In this document: positions 50,412-60,066 of the stretch, piece by piece
How positions within the stretch are numbered: the stretch's first letter is position 1
Layout of the letters: every line of letters starts with the position of its first letter
Source of the DNA: an uncultured Acetatifactor sp.
Lineage (GTDB): Bacteria > Bacillota > Clostridia > Lachnospirales > Lachnospiraceae
DNA: 64,000 nt
Assembly: GCA_947627115.1 (NCBI GenBank)
Contig: CANQUQ010000008.1
Span: 1-64,000, forward strand
Direction of reading: 5' to 3'
The notes under the pieces: model-generated
Databases searched by the model: none
Told to the model about the DNA's origin: nothing
Seen by the model: only the letters and a program-made list of their open reading frames with translations
Made by a program: the position numbers and the translations under genes

Positions 50412-50939
50412 ATGAAATTTATTATTGTAGGTAGAAACATTGAGGTTACACCCGGATTGAAGTCTGCTGTAGAGGAAAAGATCGGTAAGCTGGAGAAATA
50501 TTTTCAACCTGATACAGAGGTACATGTGACACTGAGCGTAGAAAAGGAGCGCCAGAAGATTGAAGTTACGATCCCGGTGAAGGGGAACATAATCCGTTCC
50601 GAGCAGGTAAGCAACGATATGTATGTTTCCATTGATCTGGTAGAGGAGATCATTGAGAGACAACTGAAGAAATATAAGACAAAAATTGTGGACAAGCACC
50701 AGGCTGGGGACTCCTTCAGTCAGCTGTACGTGGAGAATGACTACATGGACGAGGAGGAGATCAAGATCGTCCGCACGAAGAAGTTCGATATAAAGCCTAT
50801 GTATCCTGAAGACGCATGTATTCAGATGGAATTGCTGGGACATAATTTCTTCGTGTTCATCAATGCGGAGACAGATCAGGTAAACGTGGTCTACAAGAGA
50901 AAAGGGGAGACCTACGGACTGATCGAACCGGAGGCATGA
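50412..50939 (+). CDS. hpf: Long-form ribosome hibernation promoting factor
   Basis: 175 residues from ATG 50412 (AAGGGGTGATTGGC). N-terminal HPF domain (KFIIVGRNIEVTPGLKSAVEEKIGKLEKYF ... VHVTLSVEKERQKIEV) that sits in the decoding region, and C-terminal dimerisation domain (IVRTKKFDIKPMYPEDACIQMELLGHNFFVFIN) that joins two 30S subunits into 100S particles. Full-length Gram-positive type. In several Firmicutes it is stress- and stationary-phase controlled. Confidence 0.96.
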   Translation: MKFIIVGRNIEVTPGLKSAVEEKIGKLEKYFQPDTEVHVTLSVEKERQKIEVTIPVKGNIIRSEQVSNDMYVSIDLVEEIIERQLKKYKTKIVDKHQAGDSFSQLYVENDYMDEEEIKIVRTKKFDIKPMYPEDACIQMELLGHNFFVFINAETDQVNVVYKRKGETYGLIEPEA

Positions 50940-50965
50940 GCGAAAAGACAGAACGGAGCGCCGGA

Positions 50966-51001
50966 ACAGAGCGATAAACAGAACGATAAATAGAGCGATA
51001 A
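50966..51001 (+). repeat. Degenerate 12-base tandem repeat
   Basis: ACAGAGCGATAA, ACAGAACGATAA, ATAGAGCGATAA in a row; further degenerate units continue to about 51027. Between the hpf stop and its terminator. Confidence 0.7.
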
Positions 51002-51031
51002 TAAGATAAATAGAACAGAGCGGTAAAAGGG

Positions 51032-51063
51032 ACAACTCCGAATGATTTCGGAGTTGTTTTTTG
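51032..51063 (+). terminator. Terminator behind hpf
   Basis: ACAACTCCGAA-tgat-TTCGGAGTTGT followed by TTTTTTG. Confidence 0.9.
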
Positions 51064-51149
51064 TGCCGCGGGATCCGGTGTAAAGTAACAGGAATGAACC
51101 GGACCTTTTACAACATATATTTTCAGTAACGGACCTATGGGAGCCGCAG

Positions 51150-52307
51150 ATGGACAGAGAGAAAAGGATCGGCTGTATTGACCGGCTGAGGAAGGGAATT
51201 TTGGTGGAGTGCGGGCTGGTGGCCCTGGCGGCGGCGCTGATCGTGGGCAGACCGGATAATGTGGCCGAGGAAAGCTTTAACAACGGTACTCTTTCCATAC
51301 AGGACGACTATATCAAGTGGGTCGATTTCACAGTGTCATATGAGGCTCTCTGCAATGCCTATCAGTGGGATGTAAAGACTCACGGCACGGAGCATGAGGT
51401 CCACTGGATAGATCTGTTGGCTTTCACGGCGGCCAGGACGGGCGGGAGCTTTGACAAGGCCGCCTTGACGACCATGGAAAAGGCTGCCGTGGCGCTGGCG
51501 GAGGGAGAGGAGACTCTGGAGACTCTGACAGAGGACCTGAGCTATTTTACATATTACCGCGAGGCCTATGACGCGGCGCTGGGCGGACTTGTGGGAGAGT
51601 ATCGGGAGGAATATGTGGACGATGCCGGCAGGGTCAGCTACCGGGACTGTTACGGGCTGAAGGGGTATTTCCCTCTGGCAAGGGGATTTGACTATACTCA
51701 CTATGACGATTTCGGTGCAGGCAGAAGCTACGGCTACAAGAGAAAGCATCTGGGACACGACATGATGGGGCAGATCGGCACTCCCGTGATCAGCGTTGAG
51801 TCCGGGGTGGTAGAAGCGCTGGGATGGAATCAGTACGGCGGCTGGCGCATCGGGATCCGCAGCTTTGACGGTAAACGCTATTACTACTATGCGCATCTGC
51901 GGCAGAATTATCCTTATGCGGAGGGGCTGGAGGTAGGAAGCGTGGTCACCGCGGGGGATGTGATCGGGTACATGGGCCACACCGGATACAGCACCAAGGA
52001 GAACGTCAATAACATCGAGGTCACGCATCTGCACTGGGGACTTGAGCTGGTCTTTGACGAGTCACAGAAGGAGAGCGATAATGAAGTTTGGATCGATATC
52101 TACGCTCTGACGAAATTTCTGGCAAAGCACACCCAGGCGGTGGAGAAGGTGGGAGATACCAGGGAGTGGAGGCGCAGCAGTCGGATCATCGATCCGGCGG
52201 TGGAGCAGTACCGCCCCGGCACCGTGTCGGACTCCGACGGTCTGCAGGGGCTTACTCCGGATCCGGTCCCAGACGGAACTCCCGGCTCTTCTCCAGACGT
52301 TCCTTGA
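51150..52307 (+). CDS. M23-family metallopeptidase, membrane-anchored
   Basis: 385 residues. One N-terminal membrane helix (CGLVALAAALIVG), an all-helical middle region and a C-terminal M23 (LytM) domain: KHLGHDMMGQIGTPVISVESGVV, YYYYAHLRQNYP, and the HLHWGL metal motif. First zinc ligands in the HLGHD region; H-x-H in HLHWG. A peptidoglycan endopeptidase or a regulator/scaffold like SpoIIQ; the zinc residues look intact. Its last 56 bases overlap the convergent rarA gene. No strong ribosome site (GGGAGCCGCAG). Confidence 0.85.
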   Translation: MDREKRIGCIDRLRKGILVECGLVALAAALIVGRPDNVAEESFNNGTLSIQDDYIKWVDFTVSYEALCNAYQWDVKTHGTEHEVHWIDLLAFTAARTGGSFDKAALTTMEKAAVALAEGEETLETLTEDLSYFTYYREAYDAALGGLVGEYREEYVDDAGRVSYRDCYGLKGYFPLARGFDYTHYDDFGAGRSYGYKRKHLGHDMMGQIGTPVISVESGVVEALGWNQYGGWRIGIRSFDGKRYYYYAHLRQNYPYAEGLEVGSVVTAGDVIGYMGHTGYSTKENVNNIEVTHLHWGLELVFDESQKESDNEVWIDIYALTKFLAKHTQAVEKVGDTREWRRSSRIIDPAVEQYRPGTVSDSDGLQGLTPDPVPDGTPGSSPDVP

Positions 52308-53598
52308 AGATGATCTCCGAGCCCTCTTCCGTGGGAAGATAATACCGCCTGTCCTTCAGGCCGTCCGGCAGACAGGTCATGCGGGCAATTTTTTCCTTTG
52401 TGTCGTGGGCATAGGTGTAGCCCTCTCCGTAGTGGAGATCCGCCATGAGCTGTGTGGGCGCGTTCCGGATATTGAGAGGGACCGGCTCCGCCAGGCGGCT
52501 CAGCGCGTCCGTCCGGGCCGATTCATAGGCCCGGTACACGGCGTTGGACCGGGGCGCCAGAGACAGATAGACCACGGCCTGCGCCAGGTTGAGATTACAC
52601 TCAGGCATGCCGTTGAAATGACATGCCTGGTAGGCGGCTACGGCGAGCGGAAGCGCCTGGTTGTCCGCAAGGCCCACATCTTCGCTGGCGAAGCGGACCA
52701 GCCTGCGGGCGATGAACAGAGGATCCTCCCCCGCCTCCAGCATTCTTGCCAGCCAGTACAGCGCGGCGTCGGGATCGGAGTTGCGCATGGATTTGTGCAG
52801 GGCTGAGATCAGATTGTAATGTTCTTCGCCCTTCTTGTCGTAGAGAAGAGTCTTTTTTCCGAGACACTGTTCCAGTACCGGGCGTGTCACGGTGATACTG
52901 CCATCCGGGGAGATCTCCCCATTTAAAACAGCCATTTCCAAAGTGTTCAAGGCCGTGCGCGCATCCCCGTTCGCAAAGGCGGCGATGACCTCCAGCAGAG
53001 AACTGTCTATATGAATATCCATGCCGCCGAATCCGTGCTCGTCGGTCAGCGTCCGGGAGAGCAGATCGGTGAGATTCTCCGCGGTCAGTTCCTTCAGCAC
53101 GAAGACCTTGCACCGGGACAGGAGAGCGGCATTGATCTCAAAGGAAGGATTTTCCGTGGTGGCCCCGATCAGGGTGATGCTGCCCCGCTCCACATAGGGC
53201 AGGAAGGCGTCCTGCTGGGCTTTGTTGAACCGATGGATCTCGTCCACAAAGCAGAGGGTACGCACGCCATAAGCCCTGTTGTCTTCCGCCTGCTTCATAA
53301 TATCCTTGATTTCCTTGATGCTGCTGGTGACGGCGCTGAAGGTCAAAAAGCTTGATTTCGTACGCTTGGCAATGATCTTTGCCAGAGTGGTCTTGCCCAC
53401 GCCGGGCGGCCCCCAGAAGATCATGGAACAGATCTGGTCCCGCTCCAGCATCTGCCGCAGGATCATGCCCTTCCCCAGCAGATGCTCCTGACCGATGTAA
53501 TCCTCAAGATCGGTGGGACGCATCCGGTCCGCCAGAGGAGCCATGGTCCGGGAGAGTGAATATTCATTTTGAGAATCGAACAGAGATAACTGGTCCAT
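52252..53598 (-). CDS. rarA: Replication-associated recombination protein A
   Basis: 448 residues. AAA+ ATPase: Walker A WGPPGVGKTTLAK, Walker B CFVDEIHRFNKAQQD, sensor motif IGATTENPSFEIN; the C-terminal tetramerisation part contains RRLVRFASEDVGLAD and PLAVAAYQACHFNGMPEC. The N-terminus begins DQLSLFD, a beta-clamp-binding-type sequence (QLSLF). Acts at stalled forks. Convergent with the M23 gene with a 56-base overlap of coding sequence. Confidence 0.95.
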   Translation of the reverse strand: MDQLSLFDSQNEYSLSRTMAPLADRMRPTDLEDYIGQEHLLGKGMILRQMLERDQICSMIFWGPPGVGKTTLAKIIAKRTKSSFLTFSAVTSSIKEIKDIMKQAEDNRAYGVRTLCFVDEIHRFNKAQQDAFLPYVERGSITLIGATTENPSFEINAALLSRCKVFVLKELTAENLTDLLSRTLTDEHGFGGMDIHIDSSLLEVIAAFANGDARTALNTLEMAVLNGEISPDGSITVTRPVLEQCLGKKTLLYDKKGEEHYNLISALHKSMRNSDPDAALYWLARMLEAGEDPLFIARRLVRFASEDVGLADNQALPLAVAAYQACHFNGMPECNLNLAQAVVYLSLAPRSNAVYRAYESARTDALSRLAEPVPLNIRNAPTQLMADLHYGEGYTYAHDTKEKIARMTCLPDGLKDRRYYLPTEEGSEIIFKERLEKSREFRLGPDPE

Positions 53599-53766
53599 AG
53601 CGCGCTTTTCCTTTATTCAAAGTTATTCAAAGTATTTTCCGTTCGGCTTCAATAAAGCGGGAACGGTATCCTCATCTATTTTCAATATTAGCAGGAAACA
53701 ATATCGGATGCAACGACGGAAATTATTTTTGGAAGAAACATTTTTCTCCGGTTTTCGGAAAAGCCG

Positions 53767-53795
53767 TTGCAAATACGGCGTGATTATGTTAAACT
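53767..53795 (+). promoter_or_regulatory. Promoter of the butyrate operon
   Basis: TTGCAA (53767-53772), 17-base spacer, TAAACT (53790-53795); then a 60-base AT-rich leader with ATCGGAGGGAAAGCAA before thl. Confidence 0.55.
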
Positions 53796-53857
53796 TAAAC
53801 TTACGGAAATGACAAAAAAATAACAATCATCACGAAAAGTAATCGGAGGGAAAGCAA

Positions 53858-55042
53858 ATGGCAAAAAAAGTAGTTTTAGCCGGAGCCTGCCGTACCGCTA
53901 TCGGTACCATGGGCGGCTCATTGAGCACCACTCCCGCAGCGGAGCTGGGTGCGATCGTTATCAGGGAAGCGCTAAAGAGAGCGGGCGTTGCTCCCGAAGC
54001 TGTGGATCAGGTCTACATGGGCTGCGTCATCCAGGCAGGCCTGGGGCAGAATGTGGCCCGTCAGGCGTCTATCAAGGCAGGACTTCCCAATGAAGTTCCC
54101 GCAGTGACCATGAACGTGGTCTGCGGTTCCGGCTTGAACTGCGTGAACCAGGCGGCGCAGATGATTCTGGCAGGCGATGCCGACATCGTTGTGGCGGGCG
54201 GTATGGAGAATATGTCCATGGCACCTTATGCCATTCCTCAGGGCCGTTACGGTTACCGCATGAACAACGGCGTCCTGGTGGACACCATGATCAAGGATGC
54301 CCTGTGGGATGCATTCAATGACTATCACATGATCAAGACGGCGGACAATATCTGCGAGGAGTGGGGACTGACCAGAGAAGAGCTGGACGAGTTCGCACTG
54401 AAGAGCCAGCAGAAGACGGAGGCCGCTCAGAAGTCCGGCGCCTTCAAGGCGGAGATCGTTCCCGTGGAGGTAAAGAAAAAGAAGGAGACGGTCATCTTTG
54501 ACACTGACGAAGGTCCCAGACCCGGCTCCACCATGGAGGGACTTGCCAAACTGCGTCCCATCAATCCGGGCGGCTTCGTGACCGCCGGAAACGCATCCGG
54601 CATCAATGACGGTGCGGCTGCCATCGTGGTGATGAGCGAGGAAAAGGCAAAGGAGCTGGGCGTAAAGCCTATGGCTACCTACGTGGCAGGTGCTCTCGCC
54701 GGCGTCCGTCCTGAGGTGATGGGCATCGGTCCCGTGGCGGCCACCAAGAAGGTAATGGCCAAGACAGGCTTAAAGATCGAAGACTTCGACATCATCGAGG
54801 CAAATGAGGCATTCGCCGCACAGTCCGTTGCAGTGGGCAAGGATCTTGGCATCGATGTGGACAGACAGCTGAATCCCAACGGCGGAGCCATTGCACTGGG
54901 TCATCCCGTGGGCGCTTCCGGATGCCGTATCCTGGTGACGCTGCTCCACGAGATGCAGGCAAGAGGCGCGAAGACCGGTCTGGCAACTCTGTGCATCGGC
55001 GGCGGCATGGGCTGCGCTACCGTTGTAAAGATTGAAGATTAA
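53858..55042 (+). CDS. thl: Acetyl-CoA acetyltransferase (thiolase)
   Basis: 394 residues. Condenses two acetyl-CoA to acetoacetyl-CoA, the first step to butyrate. Nucleophile Cys in [15 protein letters not shown], His in [12 protein letters not shown], second Cys in [11 protein letters not shown]. Biosynthetic thiolase type by length. First gene of the butyrate cluster, with a 12-bp hairpin between it and crt. Confidence 0.96.
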   Translation: MAKKVVLAGACRTAIGTMGGSLSTTPAAELGAIVIREALKRAGVAPEAVDQVYMGCVIQAGLGQNVARQASIKAGLPNEVPAVTMNVVCGSGLNCVNQAAQMILAGDADIVVAGGMENMSMAPYAIPQGRYGYRMNNGVLVDTMIKDALWDAFNDYHMIKTADNICEEWGLTREELDEFALKSQQKTEAAQKSGAFKAEIVPVEVKKKKETVIFDTDEGPRPGSTMEGLAKLRPINPGGFVTAGNASGINDGAAAIVVMSEEKAKELGVKPMATYVAGALAGVRPEVMGIGPVAATKKVMAKTGLKIEDFDIIEANEAFAAQSVAVGKDLGIDVDRQLNPNGGAIALGHPVGASGCRILVTLLHEMQARGAKTGLATLCIGGGMGCATVVKIED

Positions 55043-55057
55043 GCGATAGGAAAATAG

Positions 55058-55100
55058 AGAGAATACCAAACCGCGTTCCTGCGAGTTGGTATTCTCTTTG
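55058..55100 (+). terminator. Hairpin between thl and crt
   Basis: AGAGAATACCAA ... TTGGTATTCTCT (12 bp) followed by TTGTTGCG, a weak T run. Likely a partial terminator that lowers expression after thl, or a processing site. Confidence 0.65.
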
Positions 55101-55118
55101 TTGCGAATAGAAGATTTG

Positions 55119-55132
55119 GCTGCCGCGGCAGC
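55119..55132 (+). other. 14-base perfect palindrome before crt
   Basis: GCTGCCGCGGCAGC, then AGGAAAGAGG; ends 16 bases before the crt ATG. Member of the recurring hairpin set. Confidence 0.55.
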
Positions 55133-55147
55133 AGGAAAGAGGCAAAG

Positions 55148-55933
55148 ATGGAATACATACTGTATGAACAGAAGGGTGATTACGCAATTATCACCATCAA
55201 CAGAGAGAAGGCACTGAACGCCCTGAATTCCCAGGTCCTTGAGGAACTGGACGCCACCCTGGACGGCGTGGATCTTGCACAGGTGCGCTGCCTGATCCTT
55301 ACCGGCGCAGGCCAGAAGTCCTTTGTGGCAGGCGCTGATATCGGAGAGATGAGCACTCTGACAAAGGCGGAGGGTGAGGCCTTCGGCAAGAAGGGGAACG
55401 ATGTGTTCCGCAAGCTGGAGACTTTTCCCGTTCCCGTGATCGCAGCGGTCAACGGTTTTGCGCTGGGCGGCGGCTGTGAGATCTCCATGAGCTGTGATAT
55501 CCGTATCTGCTCCGACAACGCAGTGTTCGGCCAGCCGGAGACAGGCCTGGGCATCACGCCCGGCTTCGGCGGCACTCAGAGACTGGCCCGTCTGGTGGGC
55601 GCCGGCATGGCGAAGCAGATGATCTATACGGCGCGCAACATCAAGGCTGACGAGGCCTACAGGATCGGTCTGGTAAACGCGGTCTACACGCAGGAAGAGC
55701 TGCTTCCCGCCGCAGAAAAGATGGCGGCAGGCATTGCAAAGAATGCGCCTATCGCCGTGCGCAACTGCAAGAAGGCGATCAACGAGGGCCTGGATGTGGA
55801 CATGGACGAGGCTATCGTGATCGAGGAAAAGCTCTTCGGCGACTGCTTTGAGACCGAGGATCAGAAATACGGCATGGCCTTCTTCCTTGACAAGAACAAG
55901 GAGAAGGTGAAGGAGCCGTTCAAGAATCGTTAA
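55148..55933 (+). CDS. crt: 3-hydroxybutyryl-CoA dehydratase (crotonase)
   Basis: 261 residues. Dehydrates 3-hydroxybutyryl-CoA to crotonyl-CoA. Oxyanion-hole segments AGQKSFVAGADIGEM and ALGGGCEISMSCDIR, catalytic Glu in QPETGLGITPGFGGTQRLARLVG. Start after GGAAAGAGGCAAAG. Confidence 0.96.
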   Translation: MEYILYEQKGDYAIITINREKALNALNSQVLEELDATLDGVDLAQVRCLILTGAGQKSFVAGADIGEMSTLTKAEGEAFGKKGNDVFRKLETFPVPVIAAVNGFALGGGCEISMSCDIRICSDNAVFGQPETGLGITPGFGGTQRLARLVGAGMAKQMIYTARNIKADEAYRIGLVNAVYTQEELLPAAEKMAAGIAKNAPIAVRNCKKAINEGLDVDMDEAIVIEEKLFGDCFETEDQKYGMAFFLDKNKEKVKEPFKNR

Positions 55934-55967
55934 TTATGAGAATTAAGAATATAAGGAGGAACGTTCA

Positions 55968-56810
55968 ATGAAAGTAGGTATTATCGGTGCGGGCACCATG
56001 GGTGCCGGAATTGCTCAGGCGTTTGCAATGACAGACGGATATGAGGTATGTCTGTGTGACATTAAGCAGGAGTTCGCGGATGGCGGCAAGGCAAGGATCC
56101 TGAAGAATCTGAATTTCCTGGTAGGCAAGGAGAAGATCACCCAGGAGAAGGCTGATGCCATCGCAGCAAAGATCGTGACCGGTCTGAAGGACATCTGCAC
56201 GGACTGCGATCTTGTGATCGAGGTCGCTCCTGAGAACATGCAGATCAAGAAGACGACCTTCCAGGAGCTGCAGGCGATCGTAAAGCCTGACTGCATCTTT
56301 GCCACCAATACATCTTCCCTGTCCATCACCGAGATCGGCGCAGGTCTTGACAGGCCCATGATCGGCATGCACTTCTTCAATCCTGCCGACAGGATGAAGC
56401 TGGTGGAGGTGATCGCGGGTGCAAATACTCCCGACAGCCTGGTGGAGAAGATCAAGTCCATCGCGACCGAGATCGGCAAGACTCCCGTAGAGGTGAAGGA
56501 AGCTCCCGGATTTGTGGTGAACAGGATCCTGATTCCCATGATCAACGAGGCCATCGGCATTTACGCCGAGGGCATTGCAAGCGTGCAGGATATCGACACC
56601 GCTATGCAGTTGGGCGCATCTCATCCCATGGGGCCTCTGGCGCTGGGCGATCTGGTAGGCCTTGACATCGTGCTGGCCATCATGGAGGTGCTGCAGAGCG
56701 AGACGGGCGATTCCAAATACCGTCCTCATCCCCTGCTCCGCAAGATGGTACGCGCAGGCAAGCTGGGCAAGAAGACCGGCGTGGGCTTCTACGACTACAG
56801 CAAGAAGTAA
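55968..56810 (+). CDS. hbd: 3-hydroxybutyryl-CoA dehydrogenase
   Basis: 280 residues. Reduces acetoacetyl-CoA. Rossmann motif [16 protein letters not shown], catalytic His in [18 protein letters not shown] with the partner Glu, Asn in [33 protein letters not shown] upstream. Confidence 0.96.
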   Translation: MKVGIIGAGTMGAGIAQAFAMTDGYEVCLCDIKQEFADGGKARILKNLNFLVGKEKITQEKADAIAAKIVTGLKDICTDCDLVIEVAPENMQIKKTTFQELQAIVKPDCIFATNTSSLSITEIGAGLDRPMIGMHFFNPADRMKLVEVIAGANTPDSLVEKIKSIATEIGKTPVEVKEAPGFVVNRILIPMINEAIGIYAEGIASVQDIDTAMQLGASHPMGPLALGDLVGLDIVLAIMEVLQSETGDSKYRPHPLLRKMVRAGKLGKKTGVGFYDYSKK

Positions 56811-56901
56811 TACGTTCATTATAGAAGAAAAAAGCGGCGGACTCCGGAGAATGCTGTGGGGCCGCCGAAATTCAACATAAATAAATGGAGGAATGGAAAT
56901 C

Positions 56902-58053
56902 ATGGATTTTACGTTGCGCAAAGAACATGAAATGGCGCGCGCTCTGTTCAAAGAGTTCGCCGAAAAAGAAGTAAAGCCTCTGGCTCAGGAAGTGGATGAG
57001 ACAGAAGTTTTTCCCAGAGGGACCGTTGACAAGATGGCGAAGAACGGTTTCCTGGGGATCCCCGTTCCCAAGGAGTACGGCGGACAGGGCTGCGATCCTC
57101 TCACCTATGTAATGTGCGTGGAGGAGCTGTCCAAGGTCTGCGGCACCACGGGCGTTATCGTGTCCGCACACACCTCTCTGTGCTGCGACCCTATCATGAC
57201 CTTCGGCACCGAGGAGCAGAAGCAGAAATATCTTGTTCCCCTGGCGAAGGGTGAAAAGCTGGGCGCATTCGGCCTGACCGAGCCCGGCGCAGGCACCGAC
57301 GCACAGGGCCAGCAGACCAAGGCTGTGCTGGACGGGAAGGAGTATGTGCTGAACGGTTCCAAGATCTTTATCACCAACGGTAAGGAAGCCGACGTGTACG
57401 TTGTGTTCGCCGTTACCGGCATGATCGAGAAGCGCGGCAGAATGATGAAGGAGATCTCCGCATTCATCGTGGAAAAGGGAATGCCCGGCTTCACTTTCGG
57501 AACCAAGGAGAAGAAAATGGGTATCCGCGGATCTTCTACATACGAGCTGATCTTCACCGACTGCCGTGTGCCCCAGGAGAATATGCTGGGCAAGCAGGGC
57601 CAGGGCTTCAAGATCGCTATGCACACCCTGGACGGCGGCCGGATCGGTATCGCGGCACAGGCTCTCGGCATCGCGGAGGGCGCTCTGGAAAGGACCATCG
57701 CATACACCAAGGAGAGAAAGCAGTTCGGCAGATCCATCGCCGCTCAGCAGAACACCCAGTTCCAGCTGGCAGATATGGCCACCAAGGTCCAGGCCGCACA
57801 GCTTCTTGTCTATAAGGCAGCTATGGCAAAGGCCAGCCAGAAGGAGTACGGTTTTGAGGCAGCTCAGGCAAAGCTTTATGCGGCGGAGGTCGCAATGGAG
57901 GTCACCACAAAGGCGGTCCAGCTCCACGGCGGCTACGGCTACACCAGAGAGTATGATGTGGAGCGCATGATGCGTGATGCAAAGATCACCGAGATCTACG
58001 AGGGTACCAGCGAGGTTCAGCGTATGGTCATCAGCGCAGCGCTGCTGAAGTAA
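56902..58053 (+). CDS. bcd: Butyryl-CoA dehydrogenase
   Basis: 383 residues from ATG 56902 (ATGGAGGAATGGAAATC); the ORF-track start adds three residues. Reduces crotonyl-CoA to butyryl-CoA together with EtfAB, coupled to ferredoxin reduction. FAD-binding and substrate segments GAFGLTEPGAGTDAQGQQT and FITNGKEAD, catalytic Glu in ITEIYEGTSEVQRMVI. Confidence 0.96.
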   Translation: MDFTLRKEHEMARALFKEFAEKEVKPLAQEVDETEVFPRGTVDKMAKNGFLGIPVPKEYGGQGCDPLTYVMCVEELSKVCGTTGVIVSAHTSLCCDPIMTFGTEEQKQKYLVPLAKGEKLGAFGLTEPGAGTDAQGQQTKAVLDGKEYVLNGSKIFITNGKEADVYVVFAVTGMIEKRGRMMKEISAFIVEKGMPGFTFGTKEKKMGIRGSSTYELIFTDCRVPQENMLGKQGQGFKIAMHTLDGGRIGIAAQALGIAEGALERTIAYTKERKQFGRSIAAQQNTQFQLADMATKVQAAQLLVYKAAMAKASQKEYGFEAAQAKLYAAEVAMEVTTKAVQLHGGYGYTREYDVERMMRDAKITEIYEGTSEVQRMVISAALLK

Positions 58054-58103
58054 GCCCCGAACCAGTCAACCTATCAAAAACGAAAACAAGGAGTGAAAAT
58101 ACA

Positions 58104-58886
58104 ATGAAAGTTGTTGTTTGTATCAAGCAGGTTCCCGATACCAAGGGCGGCGTAAAGTTCAATCCCGACGGTACTCTGGACAGAGCTGCAATGATGACGA
58201 TTATGAACCCTGACGACAAGGCCGGCCTGGAGGCTGCCCTGAGACTGAAGGATCAGTACGGCGCGGAGGTCACCGTTCTCACCATGGGCCTTCCCAAGGC
58301 GGAGGATGTGCTTCGGGAGGCGATCGCCATGGGTGCCGACAAGGGCGTTCTGGTCACCGACAGAGTGCTGGGCGGCGCAGACACCTGGGCTACATCCCAG
58401 ACTCTGGCAGGCGCACTGAGAAATATGGACTATGACCTGATCATCACCGGCCGCCAGGCCATCGACGGCGATACCGCACAGGTGGGGCCCCAGATCTCCG
58501 AGCACCTTGATATTCCCGTTATCTCCTACGCACAGAGCCTTAAGATCGAGGGAGACAGCGTGATCGTGGAGCGTCAGTATGACGACAGATATCATGTCCT
58601 GAAGGCAAAGATGCCCTGCCTGATCACCGCTCTGGCAGAGCTGAACGAGCCCAGATATATGACTCCCGGCGGAATCTTCGACGCATGCAAGGCAGAGATC
58701 ACCGTGTGGGGCAGAGCTGACCTGAAGGATGTGGAGGATTCCAACTTAGGTCTGAAGGGATCTCCTACCCAGATCGCAAAGGCTTCCGATAAGGTGAGAA
58801 AGGGAGCGGGCGAGAAGGTAAGCCTGGATCCCGGCGAATCCGTTGACTATATTGTCGGCAAGTTGAAAGAAAAACACGTGATCTGA
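58104..58886 (+). CDS. etfB: Electron-transfer flavoprotein beta subunit
   Basis: 260 residues. VVVCIKQVPDTKGGVKFNPDGTLDR start and the nucleotide-binding part DYDLIITGRQAIDGDTAQVGP. Forms the bifurcating Bcd/Etf complex with EtfA. AAGGAGTGAAAATACA upstream. Confidence 0.96.
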   Translation: MKVVVCIKQVPDTKGGVKFNPDGTLDRAAMMTIMNPDDKAGLEAALRLKDQYGAEVTVLTMGLPKAEDVLREAIAMGADKGVLVTDRVLGGADTWATSQTLAGALRNMDYDLIITGRQAIDGDTAQVGPQISEHLDIPVISYAQSLKIEGDSVIVERQYDDRYHVLKAKMPCLITALAELNEPRYMTPGGIFDACKAEITVWGRADLKDVEDSNLGLKGSPTQIAKASDKVRKGAGEKVSLDPGESVDYIVGKLKEKHVI

Positions 58887-58926
58887 TGAGTGTCTCAGGT
58901 GCAAAAAATAACATGGAGGAAGAACA

Positions 58927-59973
58927 ATGAATTTAGAAGAATATAAAGGTGTATATGTCTTCGCACAGCAGGTAGACAATTGTGTAAACAATATTGCCTT
59001 TGAGCTGATCGGCAAGGGAAAAGATCTCGCCGAGGCTCTTGGCACCGAAGTGACTGCTGTCCTGGTAGGAAGCGGCGTGAAGGATCTGGCTGACCAACTG
59101 GCCGAGTACGGCGCCGACAGGGTGATCGTTGTGGACGATCCCCAGCTGAAGGAGTACAGGACCGAGCCCTATGCTCATGCTCTGGCTTCCGTGATCAGGA
59201 AGTACAAACCCGAAATCTTCCTGGTAGGTGCCACCGCCATCGGCCGCGACCTTGGCCCCCGCGTTTCCGCCAGGATCCACACCGGTCTTACCGCAGACTG
59301 CACACAGCTGGATATCGGCGATTTCCCTCTTGCTCCGGTTCCCGGCAAGGAGCAGAAGCACAATCAGCTGCTGATGACCCGTCCCGCATTCGGCGGCAAC
59401 ACCATTGCCACCATCGCGTGCCCCGACTTCCGTCCTCAGATGGCTACCGTCCGTCCCGGCGTAATGCAGAAGCGTGAGAGACAGGTGGGCGTCAAGGCGA
59501 ATATAGAGGAGTTCAATCCCGGATTCACTCCCGACCACAAGTATGTGGAGATCCTGGAGGTGGTGAAAGCCGTTACAAATACCGTAGATATCATGGATGC
59601 AAAGATCCTGGTATCCGGCGGCAGGGGAATGGGAAGCCCTGAGAACTTCAAGATGCTGGAGGATCTGGCCGAGGTCCTGGGCGGTCAGGTGAGCTGCTCC
59701 CGTGCGGTGGTGGACGCCGGCTGGAAGCCCAAGGATATGCAGGTGGGCCAGACCGGCAAGACCGTTCGTCCCAATGTGTACTTTGCCATCGGTATCTCCG
59801 GTGCGATCCAGCATCTGGCAGGTATGGAGGAGTCCGACATCATCATTGCCATCAACAAGGATGAGAGCGCTCCGATCTTTGATGTAGCCGACTACGGCGT
59901 TGTGGGCGACCTGAACAAGATCGTTCCCGCGCTGACCGAGAAGCTGCGCGCAGAGATTGCAAAGAACAACTGA
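58927..59973 (+). CDS. etfA: Electron-transfer flavoprotein alpha subunit
   Basis: 348 residues. FAD-binding C-terminal half with [51 protein letters not shown] and [22 protein letters not shown]. No N-terminal ferredoxin extension. Last gene of the cluster; a terminator follows. The final enzymes of butyrate release (But or Ptb-Buk) are not in the window. Confidence 0.96.
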   Translation: MNLEEYKGVYVFAQQVDNCVNNIAFELIGKGKDLAEALGTEVTAVLVGSGVKDLADQLAEYGADRVIVVDDPQLKEYRTEPYAHALASVIRKYKPEIFLVGATAIGRDLGPRVSARIHTGLTADCTQLDIGDFPLAPVPGKEQKHNQLLMTRPAFGGNTIATIACPDFRPQMATVRPGVMQKRERQVGVKANIEEFNPGFTPDHKYVEILEVVKAVTNTVDIMDAKILVSGGRGMGSPENFKMLEDLAEVLGGQVSCSRAVVDAGWKPKDMQVGQTGKTVRPNVYFAIGISGAIQHLAGMEESDIIIAINKDESAPIFDVADYGVVGDLNKIVPALTEKLRAEIAKNN

Positions 59974-59987
59974 ACCTATGTGATCAG

Positions 59988-60021
59988 GACCCCGGAGGCT
60001 TCGGCCGCCGGGGTCTTTTTT
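59988..60021 (+). terminator. Terminator of the butyrate operon
   Basis: GACCCCGG ... CCGGGGTC followed by TTTTTT. Confidence 0.9.
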
Positions 60022-60066
60022 GGGGGCAGGGCCGCATATACTTGTAGAAAAGCATTGGATGTGGAT

